Part shown: one piece after another, positions 51,730-60,834 of the stretch
Numbering within the stretch: the first letter of the stretch is position 1
How the letters are laid out: every line of letters starts with the position of its first letter
Assembly: GCA_945957395.1 (NCBI GenBank)
Contig: CAMFKE010000007.1
Span: 62,001-126,000 of the forward strand
Direction of reading: 5' to 3'
Length of the DNA stretch: 64,000 bases
Source of the DNA: an uncultured Opitutia bacterium
GTDB taxonomy: Bacteria > Verrucomicrobiota > Verrucomicrobiia > Opitutales > UBA953
Notes under the pieces: model-generated
The model's database searches: none
The model's input: the letters and a program-made list of their open reading frames with translations, nothing else
Told to the model about the DNA's origin: nothing
Translations under genes and position numbers: made by a program

Positions 51730-52572
51730 ATGCAAATCGTTCACGATCCCCGGGAAATGCAGCGTCTGGCCCTCAAGCTGCGCGGAGAAGGCCGCCGCAT
51801 CGCGTTCGTGCCCACCATGGGCGCCCTGCACGAGGGACACATGAGCCTGGTGGACGAGGCCAAGCGCCGCGGCGACTTCATCGTCGTCTCCGTGTTCGTG
51901 AACCCCACGCAGTTCGGCCCCACCGAGGATTTCGCCAAGTACCCGCGGACCCTTGACGCCGATGCGGCGCTGTGCCGCGAGCGCGGAGCGCACTGCGTTT
52001 TCGCCCCGCCCTCCGACGGCATGTACGCCGCGGACTTTTCAACCTTCATCGAAGAGGGCCTTTGCTCGAAGGGCCTCTGCGGCGACCACCGCCCCGGGCA
52101 CTTCCGGGGCGTCACGACCGTGGTGGCGATGCTGTTCAACATCGTGCAGCCCCACGCCGCCATCTTCGGCGCCAAGGACGCGCAGCAATGCGCCGTCATC
52201 CGCAAGATGGTCTCCGACCTGTTCATGCCCGTCGACATCGTCGTCGCGCCCATCGTGCGCGAGAAGGACGGCCTGGCGCTGAGTTCGCGCAACCGATACC
52301 TGCCGGCCGACCTGCGCGCCAAGGCGCCCTCGCTGTACAAGGCGCTGCTCGCCGCCAAGGCGGCTGTCGACTCCGGGGAACGCGACGCGGCGCTGGTGAA
52401 GTCGGCGTTCGAGCGCTCTCTGGCGCAGGAGCCTGCGCTGCGGCTGCAGTACTTCACGCTGACCGACGCGCGCACCATGGAGCCGCTCTCGAAGATCCGC
52501 CCCGGGGAAACCCTGGCGGCCGTGGCCGTGAACTTGGGCGAGACGCGCCTCATCGACAACATCACGCTCTGA
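51730..52572 (+). CDS. panC: Pantothenate synthetase
   Basis: Joins pantoate and beta-alanine with ATP to give pantothenate. The 280-residue protein has the HxGH nucleotidyltransferase motif in FVPTMGALHEGHMSL, VSVFVNPTQFGPTEDFAKYPRTL, FRGVTTVVAMLFNIVQPHAAIFGAKDAQQ and the KMSKS-like KDGLALSSRN. The length is usual. No panB is adjacent. coaD of the same CoA pathway lies far away at 3.5 kb. Confidence 0.96.
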   Translation: MQIVHDPREMQRLALKLRGEGRRIAFVPTMGALHEGHMSLVDEAKRRGDFIVVSVFVNPTQFGPTEDFAKYPRTLDADAALCRERGAHCVFAPPSDGMYAADFSTFIEEGLCSKGLCGDHRPGHFRGVTTVVAMLFNIVQPHAAIFGAKDAQQCAVIRKMVSDLFMPVDIVVAPIVREKDGLALSSRNRYLPADLRAKAPSLYKALLAAKAAVDSGERDAALVKSAFERSLAQEPALRLQYFTLTDARTMEPLSKIRPGETLAAVAVNLGETRLIDNITL

Positions 52573-52679
52573 GCTGAGGGCGCCCGATCGGCTGCCGCGG
52601 CGCGGAAGGATCCCTGAAAAAAACGCCCTTCCCATCGCGCGTGCCCGTCGCCTAATTCGCCGCCGATTCCCCGCAACCC

Positions 52680-54149
52680 ATGCCCACCGACGACCCCTTC
52701 GCCCCAGGCGCTCGCATCGGCAACTACGAGGTGATTTCTCAACTCGGCCACGGCGGCATGGGCGGCGTCTATCTGGCGCGGCAGATTTTCCTTCAGAAGC
52801 GCTTCGCCATCAAGGTGCTCAACGACGAGCTGGCCGCGCTGCCCGAGTTCGCCGAAGTCTTTCGCAACGAGGCCCGCATGCTCGCCGCCCTGAGGCACCC
52901 GCACATTGTGCAGGTGCATGATTTCGGCGTGGCTCCGGGCGAACGCCACTACTTCGTGATGGACTATGTCGAAGGGGGCACGCTCGAGACGCTGCGTCGC
53001 GAACGCGGCGGCAAGCTCCCCCCCGACGAGACGCTCGCCCTGCTGCGCGCCATCGCCTCCGCCCTAGCCCACGCCCATTCGCTCGGCATCGTCCATCGCG
53101 ACCTCAAACCCGAAAACTTCCTTCTCGACGCCGACGGTGTGGTGCGCGTGAGCGACTTCGGCCTGGCCCGGCTTTGCGCCGCCGCCGCGGACGGCCCCGG
53201 GCGGGAACGCGAGGGCGGGGACACCTTCGTGCGCTTCGCACGCCAGGCCCGCGACACGCCCGAACTCACCGGCGGCACCGAAGGGTTCATGGCCCCCGAA
53301 GTGAAAGCCGGCGGCGCGGGTGACGCTCGCTCCGACATCTATGCTCTGGGCGTCGTGGCCCGTCTTCTGCTCACAGGCCGCGCTTCCGCGGCGGACATGA
53401 AACCGCTCGCGCAGCTCGTCCCGGGCATCGACCCGCGCTGGGACGGCGTCGTCGCCCGCTGCCTGGACCCCGACCCGAACCGGCGCTTCGCCGACGGGCA
53501 TGCGCTGGAGCTCGCGTTGGATGACCTCGCCGGCGTCGATGCGGTTCGGGAACGGGCGCCGATGTGGCTCTGGATTCTCCCCGCCCCTATGCTGGCGATT
53601 GTCGCCGCTGCCGTTTTCATGGCGCTCAACGCCGGGGACAAACACGCCCGACCCGCCCCCGAGCCGGCCCAACCCCAAGCCCCTGCTGCGGCCCAATCCC
53701 CCGTCGCGATGGCCACGCCTCTGCCCGGCAACTCGCGCCGCCAGCGCGAGCACTCGCTTCGCGCGGCCGACGCCACGCTCGGCTACGGGCTGCGCCTGGA
53801 CGATTCCGCACGCTCCATCGCGGGATGGCGGACGGGCAGCCGGGCGGTCTGGCGCCGCGACATCGCGCCGGGCACGATCAGACTCTCCGCGGTTTACCGC
53901 TACACGCCCGAGCTGGGCGCGAAACCGGCGCGCCTCGCGGTGCGCTTGGGCTCGGCCCGGCTCAGCGTCTACCTGCCGGCATCCGTCTCCACGGACACGC
54001 CCATGCTCGCCTCCCTCGGCGAAATAGAAGTGACCTCGCCCGTCGACTCCGTTGAGGTGGAGCTCGTCGAAGGCCCCGCCCGTGACGCCCATCTTATCCT
54101 GGGCCCCCTCATGCTCGACTCCGCGCCCCCGAAGACCGCCGCCCCCTAG
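52680..54149 (+). CDS. Transmembrane Ser/Thr protein kinase
   Basis: Hanks-type kinase of 489 residues. The glycine loop is LGHGGMGGVYLA (22-33), followed by Lys45 in FAIKVLN, the catalytic VHRDLKPENFLL, SDFGLARL and GTEGFMAPE. A membrane segment (about 300-320) leads to an outer domain of about 165 residues, beta-rich, with a low-complexity Pro/Ala linker. The outer domain has no familiar (PASTA-like) motif. It begins 107 bases after panC and ends 8 bases before a histidine kinase gene, so the two kinases may form one signalling unit. Confidence 0.9.
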   Translation: MPTDDPFAPGARIGNYEVISQLGHGGMGGVYLARQIFLQKRFAIKVLNDELAALPEFAEVFRNEARMLAALRHPHIVQVHDFGVAPGERHYFVMDYVEGGTLETLRRERGGKLPPDETLALLRAIASALAHAHSLGIVHRDLKPENFLLDADGVVRVSDFGLARLCAAAADGPGREREGGDTFVRFARQARDTPELTGGTEGFMAPEVKAGGAGDARSDIYALGVVARLLLTGRASAADMKPLAQLVPGIDPRWDGVVARCLDPDPNRRFADGHALELALDDLAGVDAVRERAPMWLWILPAPMLAIVAAAVFMALNAGDKHARPAPEPAQPQAPAAAQSPVAMATPLPGNSRRQREHSLRAADATLGYGLRLDDSARSIAGWRTGSRAVWRRDIAPGTIRLSAVYRYTPELGAKPARLAVRLGSARLSVYLPASVSTDTPMLASLGEIEVTSPVDSVEVELVEGPARDAHLILGPLMLDSAPPKTAAP

Positions 54150-54157
54150 CCGCCCGC

Positions 54158-55330
54158 ATGCTCCTCCACCAACACCCCTTCTTCGACGGCGTCGACCGTG
54201 CCGATGTCGACGCCCTTGCGGCGCTCGCAACCACACGAGAATTCACCCCGGGGCAGGTCGTCTACGACGAATCCGACCCCGCCGAATCCCTCGGACTCCT
54301 CCTGTCCGGCCGCGTTCGCTTCGAGAAGCGCGCCGCCTCCGACGAACGCAAATTCCGCATCGTGGGCGAAGCGGCGCGCGGCGAGGCCTTCGGCGAGATC
54401 GGCGCCATGCTGGGCTCGACACGCTTCCTGCGCGTCACAGCCACGGAGCCTTCGCTCATCGCCTTCCTCCCTGCGGAAACAGTCCGAGGCATCCGGGACG
54501 CGCAAAGCCCGCTGGCGCGCAGACTCTGCGATGTGCTAATCCGGCACCTGTGCGACACCACGGCCCGCTATGTGGAGGACTCCGCCAGCCAGGAGCGACT
54601 CGTCACGCTGGGCACGATGGTGAGCTCCGTCGCCCACGACCTGCGCACCCCCATCACCCTCGTCAACCTCAACGCGCAGCTCATCGAGACGGTCAGTTCC
54701 ACCGCCGACCCGGCGCTCACCGCCCTGCTCGCCAAGCACTGCCGCAACATCGAGGCGCAGGTGGAGCGCATGATGGGCATGCTCGAGGAGGTCGCCGACT
54801 TCACCCACGGGCGCTCCGGCGACGACTACACGCGCATCGACCTGCTCGAACTCTTCGACACCTTCCGTTTCCTCAACGCGCCCTACTGGGAATCCGCCGG
54901 CGTGGCCGTCGAGTTCCGAGGAGACAGGACCGTGGTGGAAGCCGAGCCGCGCAAGCTGCTTCGCGTGCTTCAAAACCTGGTGGGCAATGCGGTGGACGCC
55001 ATGGAAGGCCGCCCCGGCGCGCGCATCGTGCTGACCGCCGGCCTGCGCGACGACGCCACCGCGTTCATCACGGTGTGCGACAACGGCCCCGGCATCCCGG
55101 AGAAAATCCGTGAGAACTTCTGGGAGCCCTTCGTCACCAGCGGCAAGGCGCGAGGCACCGGACTGGGCACCGCCATCTGCCGCGCCCTGGTGGAATCCCA
55201 CGGCGGCTCCATCACCTTCCGAACCGAGTCGAACAAGGGCACGCAATTCGACATCACGCTGCCCGTGAAGCGCCCCACGCGCATCGTCAGCATCTCGGCG
55301 CCCTCCCTGCTGCGCTGCTCCGCTCGCTGA
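54158..55330 (+). CDS. Histidine kinase with N-terminal cyclic-nucleotide-binding-like domain
   Basis: A 390-residue soluble histidine kinase. Residues 5-115 form a CRP-type cNMP-binding-like domain (GQVVYDESDPAESLGLLLSGRVRF and GEAFGEIGAML). The DHp helix has the H-box VAHDLRTPIT with phospho-acceptor His160. The ATPase domain (about 245-375) contains LQNLVGNAVDAMEG (N-box), DNGPGIP (G1), GTGLGTAICRALVESHGG (G2) and GTQFDITLP. No membrane segment and no adjacent response regulator. The start lies 8 bases after the Ser/Thr kinase stop. Confidence 0.9.
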   Translation: MLLHQHPFFDGVDRADVDALAALATTREFTPGQVVYDESDPAESLGLLLSGRVRFEKRAASDERKFRIVGEAARGEAFGEIGAMLGSTRFLRVTATEPSLIAFLPAETVRGIRDAQSPLARRLCDVLIRHLCDTTARYVEDSASQERLVTLGTMVSSVAHDLRTPITLVNLNAQLIETVSSTADPALTALLAKHCRNIEAQVERMMGMLEEVADFTHGRSGDDYTRIDLLELFDTFRFLNAPYWESAGVAVEFRGDRTVVEAEPRKLLRVLQNLVGNAVDAMEGRPGARIVLTAGLRDDATAFITVCDNGPGIPEKIRENFWEPFVTSGKARGTGLGTAICRALVESHGGSITFRTESNKGTQFDITLPVKRPTRIVSISAPSLLRCSAR

Positions 55331-55379
55331 CAACCGCCCCGCCCGCCTCGCATGACCGGGCGGACCGGCGCGGACGTCT

Positions 55380-57941
55380 TTAAAAGAGGGAAAGCTGTCC
55401 GTCCTCGGCGAGCGCCGGCTTGCGCGCCGGTTTGGGCGTGACGGCGGGCTTGGCCACGGGTTTGGGAGCCTCCTCCACGGCGTCCGCGGGCTTGGCTGCG
55501 GGCGAGGCGACGGCGCCGCCCTCCATGTCCGAAAGAATCTGGCGCGCGCGCTCCACGACCGCCTGAGGCAGGCCCGCGAGGCGGGCGACCTGGATGCCGT
55601 AGGAACGGTCCGCGGCGCCGGGGATGACGCGGCGCACGAACAGGATCTCGTCGTTCCACTCCTTCACCGCCACGCAGTAGTTGCGCAGGCGCGGCAGCGA
55701 ATCCGCGAGGCGGGTGAGCTCGTGGTAGTGCGTGGCGAACAGCGTGCGCGGGCCGGCCGCGCCGGAGCCGTGCAGGAACTCGGCCACCGACCACGCGATG
55801 CTGATGCCGTCGTAGGTGCTCGTGCCGCGACCGATCTCGTCGAGGATGACCAGGCTGCGCGGCGTCGCGTTGTTGAGGATGTTGGCCGTCTCGTTCATCT
55901 CGACCATGAAGGTCGAGTTGCCCCGCGCCAGCTCGTCGCTCGCGCCCACGCGGCAGAACAGGCGGTCCACCAGGCCGATGCGCGCGGCCTTCGCCGGCAC
56001 ACGGCAGCCGATCTGCGCGAGCAGCGTGATGAGCGCGACCTGCCGGATGTAGGTCGACTTACCCGCCATGTTCGGGCCGGTGATGAGCACCACCTGCTCG
56101 CCCGACGACGACAGCTTCGTGTCGTTCGGCACGAACGCCTGCGGCGCGCCGGGCCGGCGCAGCATGAGCTCCACGACCGGGTGGCGGCCCTGGTCGATGT
56201 CGAGGAGGTCGGACTCGTCCACCGTCGGGCGGCACCAGTCGCGGTCGCGCGCGATTTCGGCCCAACCGCAGAGCACGTCGAGTTCGGCGAGGGCGTTGGC
56301 GGTGCGCAGGAGCGTCACGGCGTGAGCCAGGATGCGCTCGACCAACTCGCGGAAAAGCTCGGCCTCGCGGGCCAGCGCGTACTCCTCGGAGCGCAGCACC
56401 TCCTTCTCCTTTTGGCGGAGCTCCTCGGTGGTGAAGCGCTCCGCGTTGGTCATGGTCTGCTTGCGGATGTAGTGCGCGGGCACCAGGTGCAGGTTCGCCT
56501 TGGTCACCTCGATGGCGTAGCCGAAGGCGCCGTTGTACTTCACCTTCAGCGTGCGGATACCGGTGCGCTCCTGCTCCGACCTCTCCAGGTCGGCGATCCA
56601 GGTCTTGTTGTCCTTGGAAAGCCCGCGCAGCCGGTCCAGCTCGGCGTCGAAACCGGCGCGCAGCGCGCCGCCCTCCAGGAGATCGCCCGGCAGCTCGTCG
56701 TTGAGCGCGCGGTCGAGGTGTTCGCGCAAGTCCGTGCACGGCTCGATGGACTCGGACAGGCCCGAGGCCGGACCGAGCAGGGAAAGCTCCTCGCGGATCT
56801 CCGGCAGCCGGCGCAGCGTGTCGCGCACGCCGCCCAGCTCGCGCGGGTTGCGGATGCGGTTCTGCAGGCGCGCCAGGATGCGCGGGATGTCGCGCACATA
56901 GCGCAGCGCCTCGCGCAGCCGGTTCGTCGCGCCGTGATGGGCGAAAAGCGTATCCACGCAGTCCTGACGGCGCAGCACCTCGGCCAGGTCCAGCGGCGGC
57001 GCCGCCAGCCACTGCTCAAGCAACCGTGCGCCGGGAGCGGTCACCGTGTCGTCCACGGCGGCCAGCAGCGAGCCCTCGCGCACGCCGGAGGAGGTCTTGA
57101 AAATCTCCAGGTTGCGCAACGAGGCGGGGTCGATGCGCAGGGTGTCCGACGGACGGTACTCCTCGATGCGGTGAAGGTTGGCCGGCTTTTGGCAAAGGTT
57201 GTCGGTGGCGTAGCCGAGCACCGCGCCGGCCGGGCCGAGGCCGCCGTGGTCGGGCGCGATGCCGAAGCCCTGCAGGTTCAGCACGCCCAGCGTGCGCGAC
57301 ACGAGTTGCGAGCCGTTGTCGGACTCGAAATGCCAGCCGGCGAGGCGCGTGACCGGGTGCGACTCCAGCAGGTTCGCCACCAGCGGCACGCGCGTCCACG
57401 CCGCGTCGTTCTCGTCGGGAATGAGGATTTCGCGCGGGTCGAGCGCGTGCAGCACGGGCAGCAGCGCGGCGGGGTCGGCGGCGGTGGCCACGCGGAATTC
57501 GGCGGTGGAAAGCTCCAGCCACGCCGCGTGCAGGCCGCGCCGGTCGCGGCAAAGCGCAAGCAGGTAGTTGTTGCGACGCGCGTCCAGCTGGGCGTCCTCC
57601 AGCGCGGTGCCGGGGGTGAGAATGCGCGTGATCTCGCGCTTCACCAGTTTGCCCGGCACGGCCGCCTCGGTCTGGTCGCACACGGCGACCTTGCAGCCGG
57701 CGGCGAGCAGCTTCGTGATGTACGCGGGCGCGGCGTGGTACGGGATGCCCGCCATGGGCGTCTCGTTGCGCTTGGTCAGCGTGATGCCCAGCAACCGCGA
57801 GCCCGTCTCGGCGTCCGGTCCGAACATCTCGTAGAAATCGCCCAGTCGGAACAACAGCAGCGTCCCCGCCGGCAGCTTGCCGCGGAATTCGCGGTACTGC
57901 TGCTGCATCGGGGTGAGCTGGACTTCGGGCTTCGACGACAT
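55380..57941 (-). CDS. mutS: DNA mismatch repair protein MutS
   Basis: Mismatch recognition ATPase of 853 residues. The N-terminal mismatch-binding domain carries LLFRLGDFYEMFGPDAE, with the conserved FxE phenylalanine and glutamate. The core and clamp domains follow (about 270-560). Walker A is ITGPNMAGKSTYIRQVALI, then FCRVGASDELARGNSTFMVEMNETANILNNA, Walker B VILDEIGRGTSTYDGISIAW and FATHYHELT. The tail is rich in Ala/Pro/Lys. The ATG at 57941 gives a typical N-terminus (MSSKPEVQLTPMQQQY); the frame upstream belongs to repeats. Confidence 0.96.
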   Translation of the reverse strand: MSSKPEVQLTPMQQQYREFRGKLPAGTLLLFRLGDFYEMFGPDAETGSRLLGITLTKRNETPMAGIPYHAAPAYITKLLAAGCKVAVCDQTEAAVPGKLVKREITRILTPGTALEDAQLDARRNNYLLALCRDRRGLHAAWLELSTAEFRVATAADPAALLPVLHALDPREILIPDENDAAWTRVPLVANLLESHPVTRLAGWHFESDNGSQLVSRTLGVLNLQGFGIAPDHGGLGPAGAVLGYATDNLCQKPANLHRIEEYRPSDTLRIDPASLRNLEIFKTSSGVREGSLLAAVDDTVTAPGARLLEQWLAAPPLDLAEVLRRQDCVDTLFAHHGATNRLREALRYVRDIPRILARLQNRIRNPRELGGVRDTLRRLPEIREELSLLGPASGLSESIEPCTDLREHLDRALNDELPGDLLEGGALRAGFDAELDRLRGLSKDNKTWIADLERSEQERTGIRTLKVKYNGAFGYAIEVTKANLHLVPAHYIRKQTMTNAERFTTEELRQKEKEVLRSEEYALAREAELFRELVERILAHAVTLLRTANALAELDVLCGWAEIARDRDWCRPTVDESDLLDIDQGRHPVVELMLRRPGAPQAFVPNDTKLSSSGEQVVLITGPNMAGKSTYIRQVALITLLAQIGCRVPAKAARIGLVDRLFCRVGASDELARGNSTFMVEMNETANILNNATPRSLVILDEIGRGTSTYDGISIAWSVAEFLHGSGAAGPRTLFATHYHELTRLADSLPRLRNYCVAVKEWNDEILFVRRVIPGAADRSYGIQVARLAGLPQAVVERARQILSDMEGGAVASPAAKPADAVEEAPKPVAKPAVTPKPARKPALAEDGQLSLF

Positions 57942-57959
57942 GCCGGGAAAGAAGGAGCC

Positions 57960-58310
57960 AAACGCGCCGGCTGAAAAGGGAAATGAAGCGGTCGGACACG
58001 CCGCATGGCTCGGAGGCCACGGAGCTTCCCAACCCGGAGCCACGGAGAAAACGGTGGCAGCCCGCCGTGAGCACCGCTTTTCGTGGGGATTCAACGCGGA
58101 GACCAGGAGACCGCGAAAGACCGGATGCACTACGATTTATCCGGGGCGGACCTCCGGACGCACGCGAGGTTTCCGACAGGCTCCTCATGACTTCTGTGCC
58201 TTCGTGGAGAACACCAACCCGTCTCTTTCGCGCCTTTTGCGCCTCTTGCCCCCTTTGCGCTAAAACCCCGGCAGGGTTCACCACGGAGACACGGAGATTA
58301 CGGAGGAAGA
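57960..58310. repeat. Cluster of word-based repeats upstream of mutS
   Basis: Iterated words include GGCCACGGAG and GAGCCACGGAGAAAACGG (about 58014-58055), ACGCGGAGACCAGGAGACCGCG (about 58095), CTTTCGCGCCTTTTGCGCC with CCCTTTGCGC (about 58225-58260), and CACCACGGAGACACGGAG (about 58278). They match the vocabulary of the other elements in this window. No single clean inverted pair was resolved. Confidence 0.5.
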
Positions 58311-58558
58311 CACCCGGAGGACCGTTTTCAAAGTACTCCAGCGATCGCGTCCCTCCGCATATCGGGGATTCTCGTCGAATAACAGCGCCATGACATTTTG
58401 TTCTATCAATACCTACCACAAATCACCCCACAAACCCGCCATGGCGAAAATCACCGCGCCATTTTACACCACACAACTTACAACAGCATTAAAACAAAGC
58501 GACTATCACACGCCCCCAAGAAAACTCATTGTATCGCCATAATGCCTCCCAAAGAAGG

Positions 58559-58594
58559 AAACGCCCCGCCGGCATTAATGTCGGCGGGGCGTTT
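58559..58594. terminator. Hairpin downstream of the AT-rich lipoprotein gene
   Basis: A thirteen-base perfect stem (58559-58571 with 58582-58594) has a palindromic ten-base loop. The ends are AAA and TTT. It lies about 100 bases beyond the lipoprotein gene stop on the minus strand. Confidence 0.75.
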
Positions 58595-58695
58595 ACACGA
58601 AATTGGCCTGACCAATTCAAGCGCCATTCAAGCACCCCATGTGTGCGATTAGCGGTAGACGCCGGAAGTTGCTTTGGAAATAAAAATTGAGAGAT

Positions 58696-59155
58696 TTACT
58701 CACCTTCCTCCCTACGACAAACCGCACAAAAAGAATATTCCAAATGAAAGTCAGGAACAGAAGAAATGCCCATTTCGTTACACTCACCAGCCCAGTGAGG
58801 ATTGCCGACTGAATCCACAAACTCGTAGCCTAAAAAAGCCAAAAAATCACCATTTTTAAATGCAACATCAGGCCAACTCTCCAGAGGAAGCAGAACTGGC
58901 GAAACGGACCTTCCATTAACTTTATATATAATAATAAAAAACCTTTCCCGAACCCCTATAACATGCGCCTTCTCTTCAGTTAAAACAATCACCCTCCCCT
59001 GAACTTTAATTGGAACGCCCAAGCCCATCCCAAGCTTCCCGTCAATGGGTCTATCATGCCCTCCCCTCAAGGAAGCAGCCACTTCCATATTCTCCGAGGA
59101 AGAGCACCCACACAGGAAGCACAAAAAAAAGAGAAAGAAAAAGAAACCTATTCAT
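58696..59155 (-). CDS. Predicted lipoprotein gene, out of frame at a run of eight T
   Basis: An AT-rich gene that I cannot assign to a family. The ATG at 59155 overlaps the stop of the Rhs remnant (ATGA), so its start is well supported. It encodes MNRFLFLSLFF and then meets T8 (59123-59130). In this frame it would end after 33 codons. With seven T the frame joins the long open frame (CFLCGCSSSENMEV, stop at 58696) and gives about 150 residues with a perfect lipoprotein signal ending in the lipobox LCGC. The only in-frame start without a shift is a TTG at 59124, which loses most of the signal. The mature part has LTEEKAHVIGVRERFFIIIYKVNGR and a WPDVAFKNGDFLAFLGYEFV segment, and ends CAVCRREEGE. 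It could be an immunity-type or cargo gene of the Rhs locus; that is inference. Confidence 0.6.
59123..59130 (-). repeat. Homopolymeric T8 tract in the signal-peptide codons
   Basis: Eight T on the coding (minus) strand, about 25 bases after the ATG. Loss of one T would restore the lipoprotein frame. Confidence 0.85.
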
Positions 59156-59505
59156 AGATTCAAACCACTTACACTCATCCCTAGAGCAAGGCTACCAGAC
59201 AGGTTATTGCCCCAGACATACGACTTCGTCGAGGTGATAGTTGACGGTTGAGAGTCGATGGAGGCGGCCGAGGTGATGGTTTCCTCGATGGTATTCCACT
59301 CGTGGCACTTGAAGGTGTAGGTGCGCTGACCGTCCGTCAACAAGTTGCCGTTGCGGTCGTAGCGCAGGTTTTCGGGGTTCGGTGTTCCGTTTTCAGTGGA
59401 GGACACCGAATCATACTGATTCGCGGAGTTGGCGGCGTAGGCGACGGACTTGCCCTGCTCGGTGTAGGCGCGACGGCTGCCCATCGGATCGTAGGAGTAG
59501 GACCG
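59152..59505 (-). pseudogene. Rhs/YD-repeat protein, C-terminal core remnant
   Basis: About 117 codons of an Rhs protein core survive. SYSYDPMGSRRAYTEQG, AANSANQYDSVSS, LRYDRNGNLLTDGQRTYTF and TKSYVWGNNLSGSL are recognisable Rhs blocks. The expected DAENRL-to-YDGWNL segment between TYTF and SYVWG is missing or replaced by HEWNTIEETITSAASIDS. The upstream part of the open frame (to 59721) has no Rhs similarity, so the gene has lost its N-terminus. The stop overlaps the ATG of the lipoprotein gene. Full Rhs proteins are over 1000 residues and usually carry a polymorphic toxin tip after the core. Confidence 0.8.
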
Positions 59506-59745
59506 GTCGAGCGGGGGCACCACGGATGTGGCGCAAGGGGCCTTTACGAACAAACGCCCGGAGGGGGCGGACCGGACAGGAAGTCGATTGGTCGTTCGCC
59601 GAGGTTGGGGAGGAAATCGACGCTTCATGGGGTGAATGATGGCGGCGCCGTTGTCGAAAAACGGAGGCGCGACATCAAGTCCGATTACAGGCGGGGCGCG
59701 AAGCCGTCCGCCCGCCTTCAAGCTTTCCTCTTTAAATCCTCGACC

Positions 59746-60546
59746 TCACCGACCGCGAACCGGGAGCACATAGAAGTCGATGTGCGTGGCGTCGCCCGCC
59801 GGCACATCGCCTCCGCCCACATTGACGAAAGGCCCGTAGGTGAGCACCGGCTCGTAGCCCTCCAGGTATGGCGCCTTCTGCGCGCCCACGCCGTCCTGAC
59901 GGATAAAGAAGTGAAGGCGCTCGCCCGGCTCTATCGGATGAATCTCGCGCGAGGCCGCCTCGCGAGCGGCATCGGCGCAGGCCAGCCAGGCGCGTGTGGC
60001 GAGGCGGTCGCCTTCCGCAGGCCGCGCGCGAACATGCGTGCGCTTGTTGAGCTTTCTGGTCTCGGCCACCATAAGCCTGGCGCGCCGCAGGTCGAAAACG
60101 CCGCCGGGCTCGAAATCATCGGCCCAGGTCGAGGCATCGTAGACGGAGCCCGCGCGCAACTGGCGCGGGAACAACCCGCCGGTCTCGGCATACACCGCGC
60201 CGGCCAATTCGGCCTCGGTGTAGTTGGCGAAGAAAAGCCCGTCCCAGGCCGACGAGGGGGTCTGAAGCGATGCGAGGGACGCGCGCTTAGGGAAATCCGG
60301 CTTAAAGAAAGTGCCGAACGAGTAGGCGCGCAGTATGGAGGCGAGAGGGCGGGGCGACGAGACGGCCGGAGATTGAGCCGGCGCCGGACGCGGGTACAGC
60401 GTCCCCTCAAGCTCGGGCGTCGCGGCATCAAAGCGGGAAAAGCCCGAGAAACGCGACCACAGCCGAACCTCGCTCGCCCGCGCTGTGAGCAAACCGGCCA
60501 CGGGAAGGCAAAGGGCCAGTCGGAGAAGGCGGAAGCCGGAGCGCAT
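59746..60546 (-). CDS. Secreted protein of unknown function
   Basis: A 266-residue protein with a signal peptide (MRSGFRLLRLALCLPVAGLLTARAS) and no family I recognise. The middle contains WDGLFFANYTEAELAGAVYAETGGLF. The end, EPGERLHFFIRQDGVGAQKAPYLEG to THIDFYVLPVRGR, is beta-rich. The ATG at 60546 leads directly into the signal peptide; an upstream ATG at 60585 is possible. Divergent from the kelch genes. Confidence 0.6.
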   Translation of the reverse strand: MRSGFRLLRLALCLPVAGLLTARASEVRLWSRFSGFSRFDAATPELEGTLYPRPAPAQSPAVSSPRPLASILRAYSFGTFFKPDFPKRASLASLQTPSSAWDGLFFANYTEAELAGAVYAETGGLFPRQLRAGSVYDASTWADDFEPGGVFDLRRARLMVAETRKLNKRTHVRARPAEGDRLATRAWLACADAAREAASREIHPIEPGERLHFFIRQDGVGAQKAPYLEGYEPVLTYGPFVNVGGGDVPAGDATHIDFYVLPVRGR

Positions 60547-60834
60547 GGGGTGTGAAAATCGGGTTCGGGAAACGGAAGAAAGCATCGACCGGTCGTTGAG
60601 GCATGGAATCGCGCCTGCCCGCGCCCGCAATCCCCCGATGGGAAATTCGTGCGCCCACCGCCGGCGCCGAGGCCTCCCCGCGCGAGCCGGCAGCACGCCC
60701 GGCCCAAGCGGAGTCGTCCCCCCGGGCCCGAGTGCCGGTAAACATGTAAATCCATTCCGACGAGGATGGACACCGGCAAACCGAACCGCATAAGAGGCCA
60801 CGCTTTACCACGAACAACTCACGAATCTTTTCTA

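Larger units (their letters stand above)
57942..58695. other. Long intergenic region with repeats then an AT-rich stretch
   Basis: About 750 bases with no supportable gene. The first 350 bases are word-based repeats. From about 58380 the base composition turns AT-rich and stays so through the next gene. A terminator hairpin lies near 58559-58594. Confidence 0.6.

Noticed and set aside
55722-57974. A 750-codon plus-strand open frame opposite mutS
   Set aside because: Antisense shadow with no recognisable domain; mutS is complete.
58398-58652. An 84-codon plus-strand open frame in the AT-rich intergenic region
   Set aside because: It has no ribosome-binding site and runs through the terminator hairpin. 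Composition and sequence do not look like protein.
59506-59721. Upstream part of the open frame containing the Rhs remnant
   Set aside because: It contains no Rhs-type repeats and is Pro/Arg-rich like non-coding G+C-rich sequence here, so I did not include it in the remnant.
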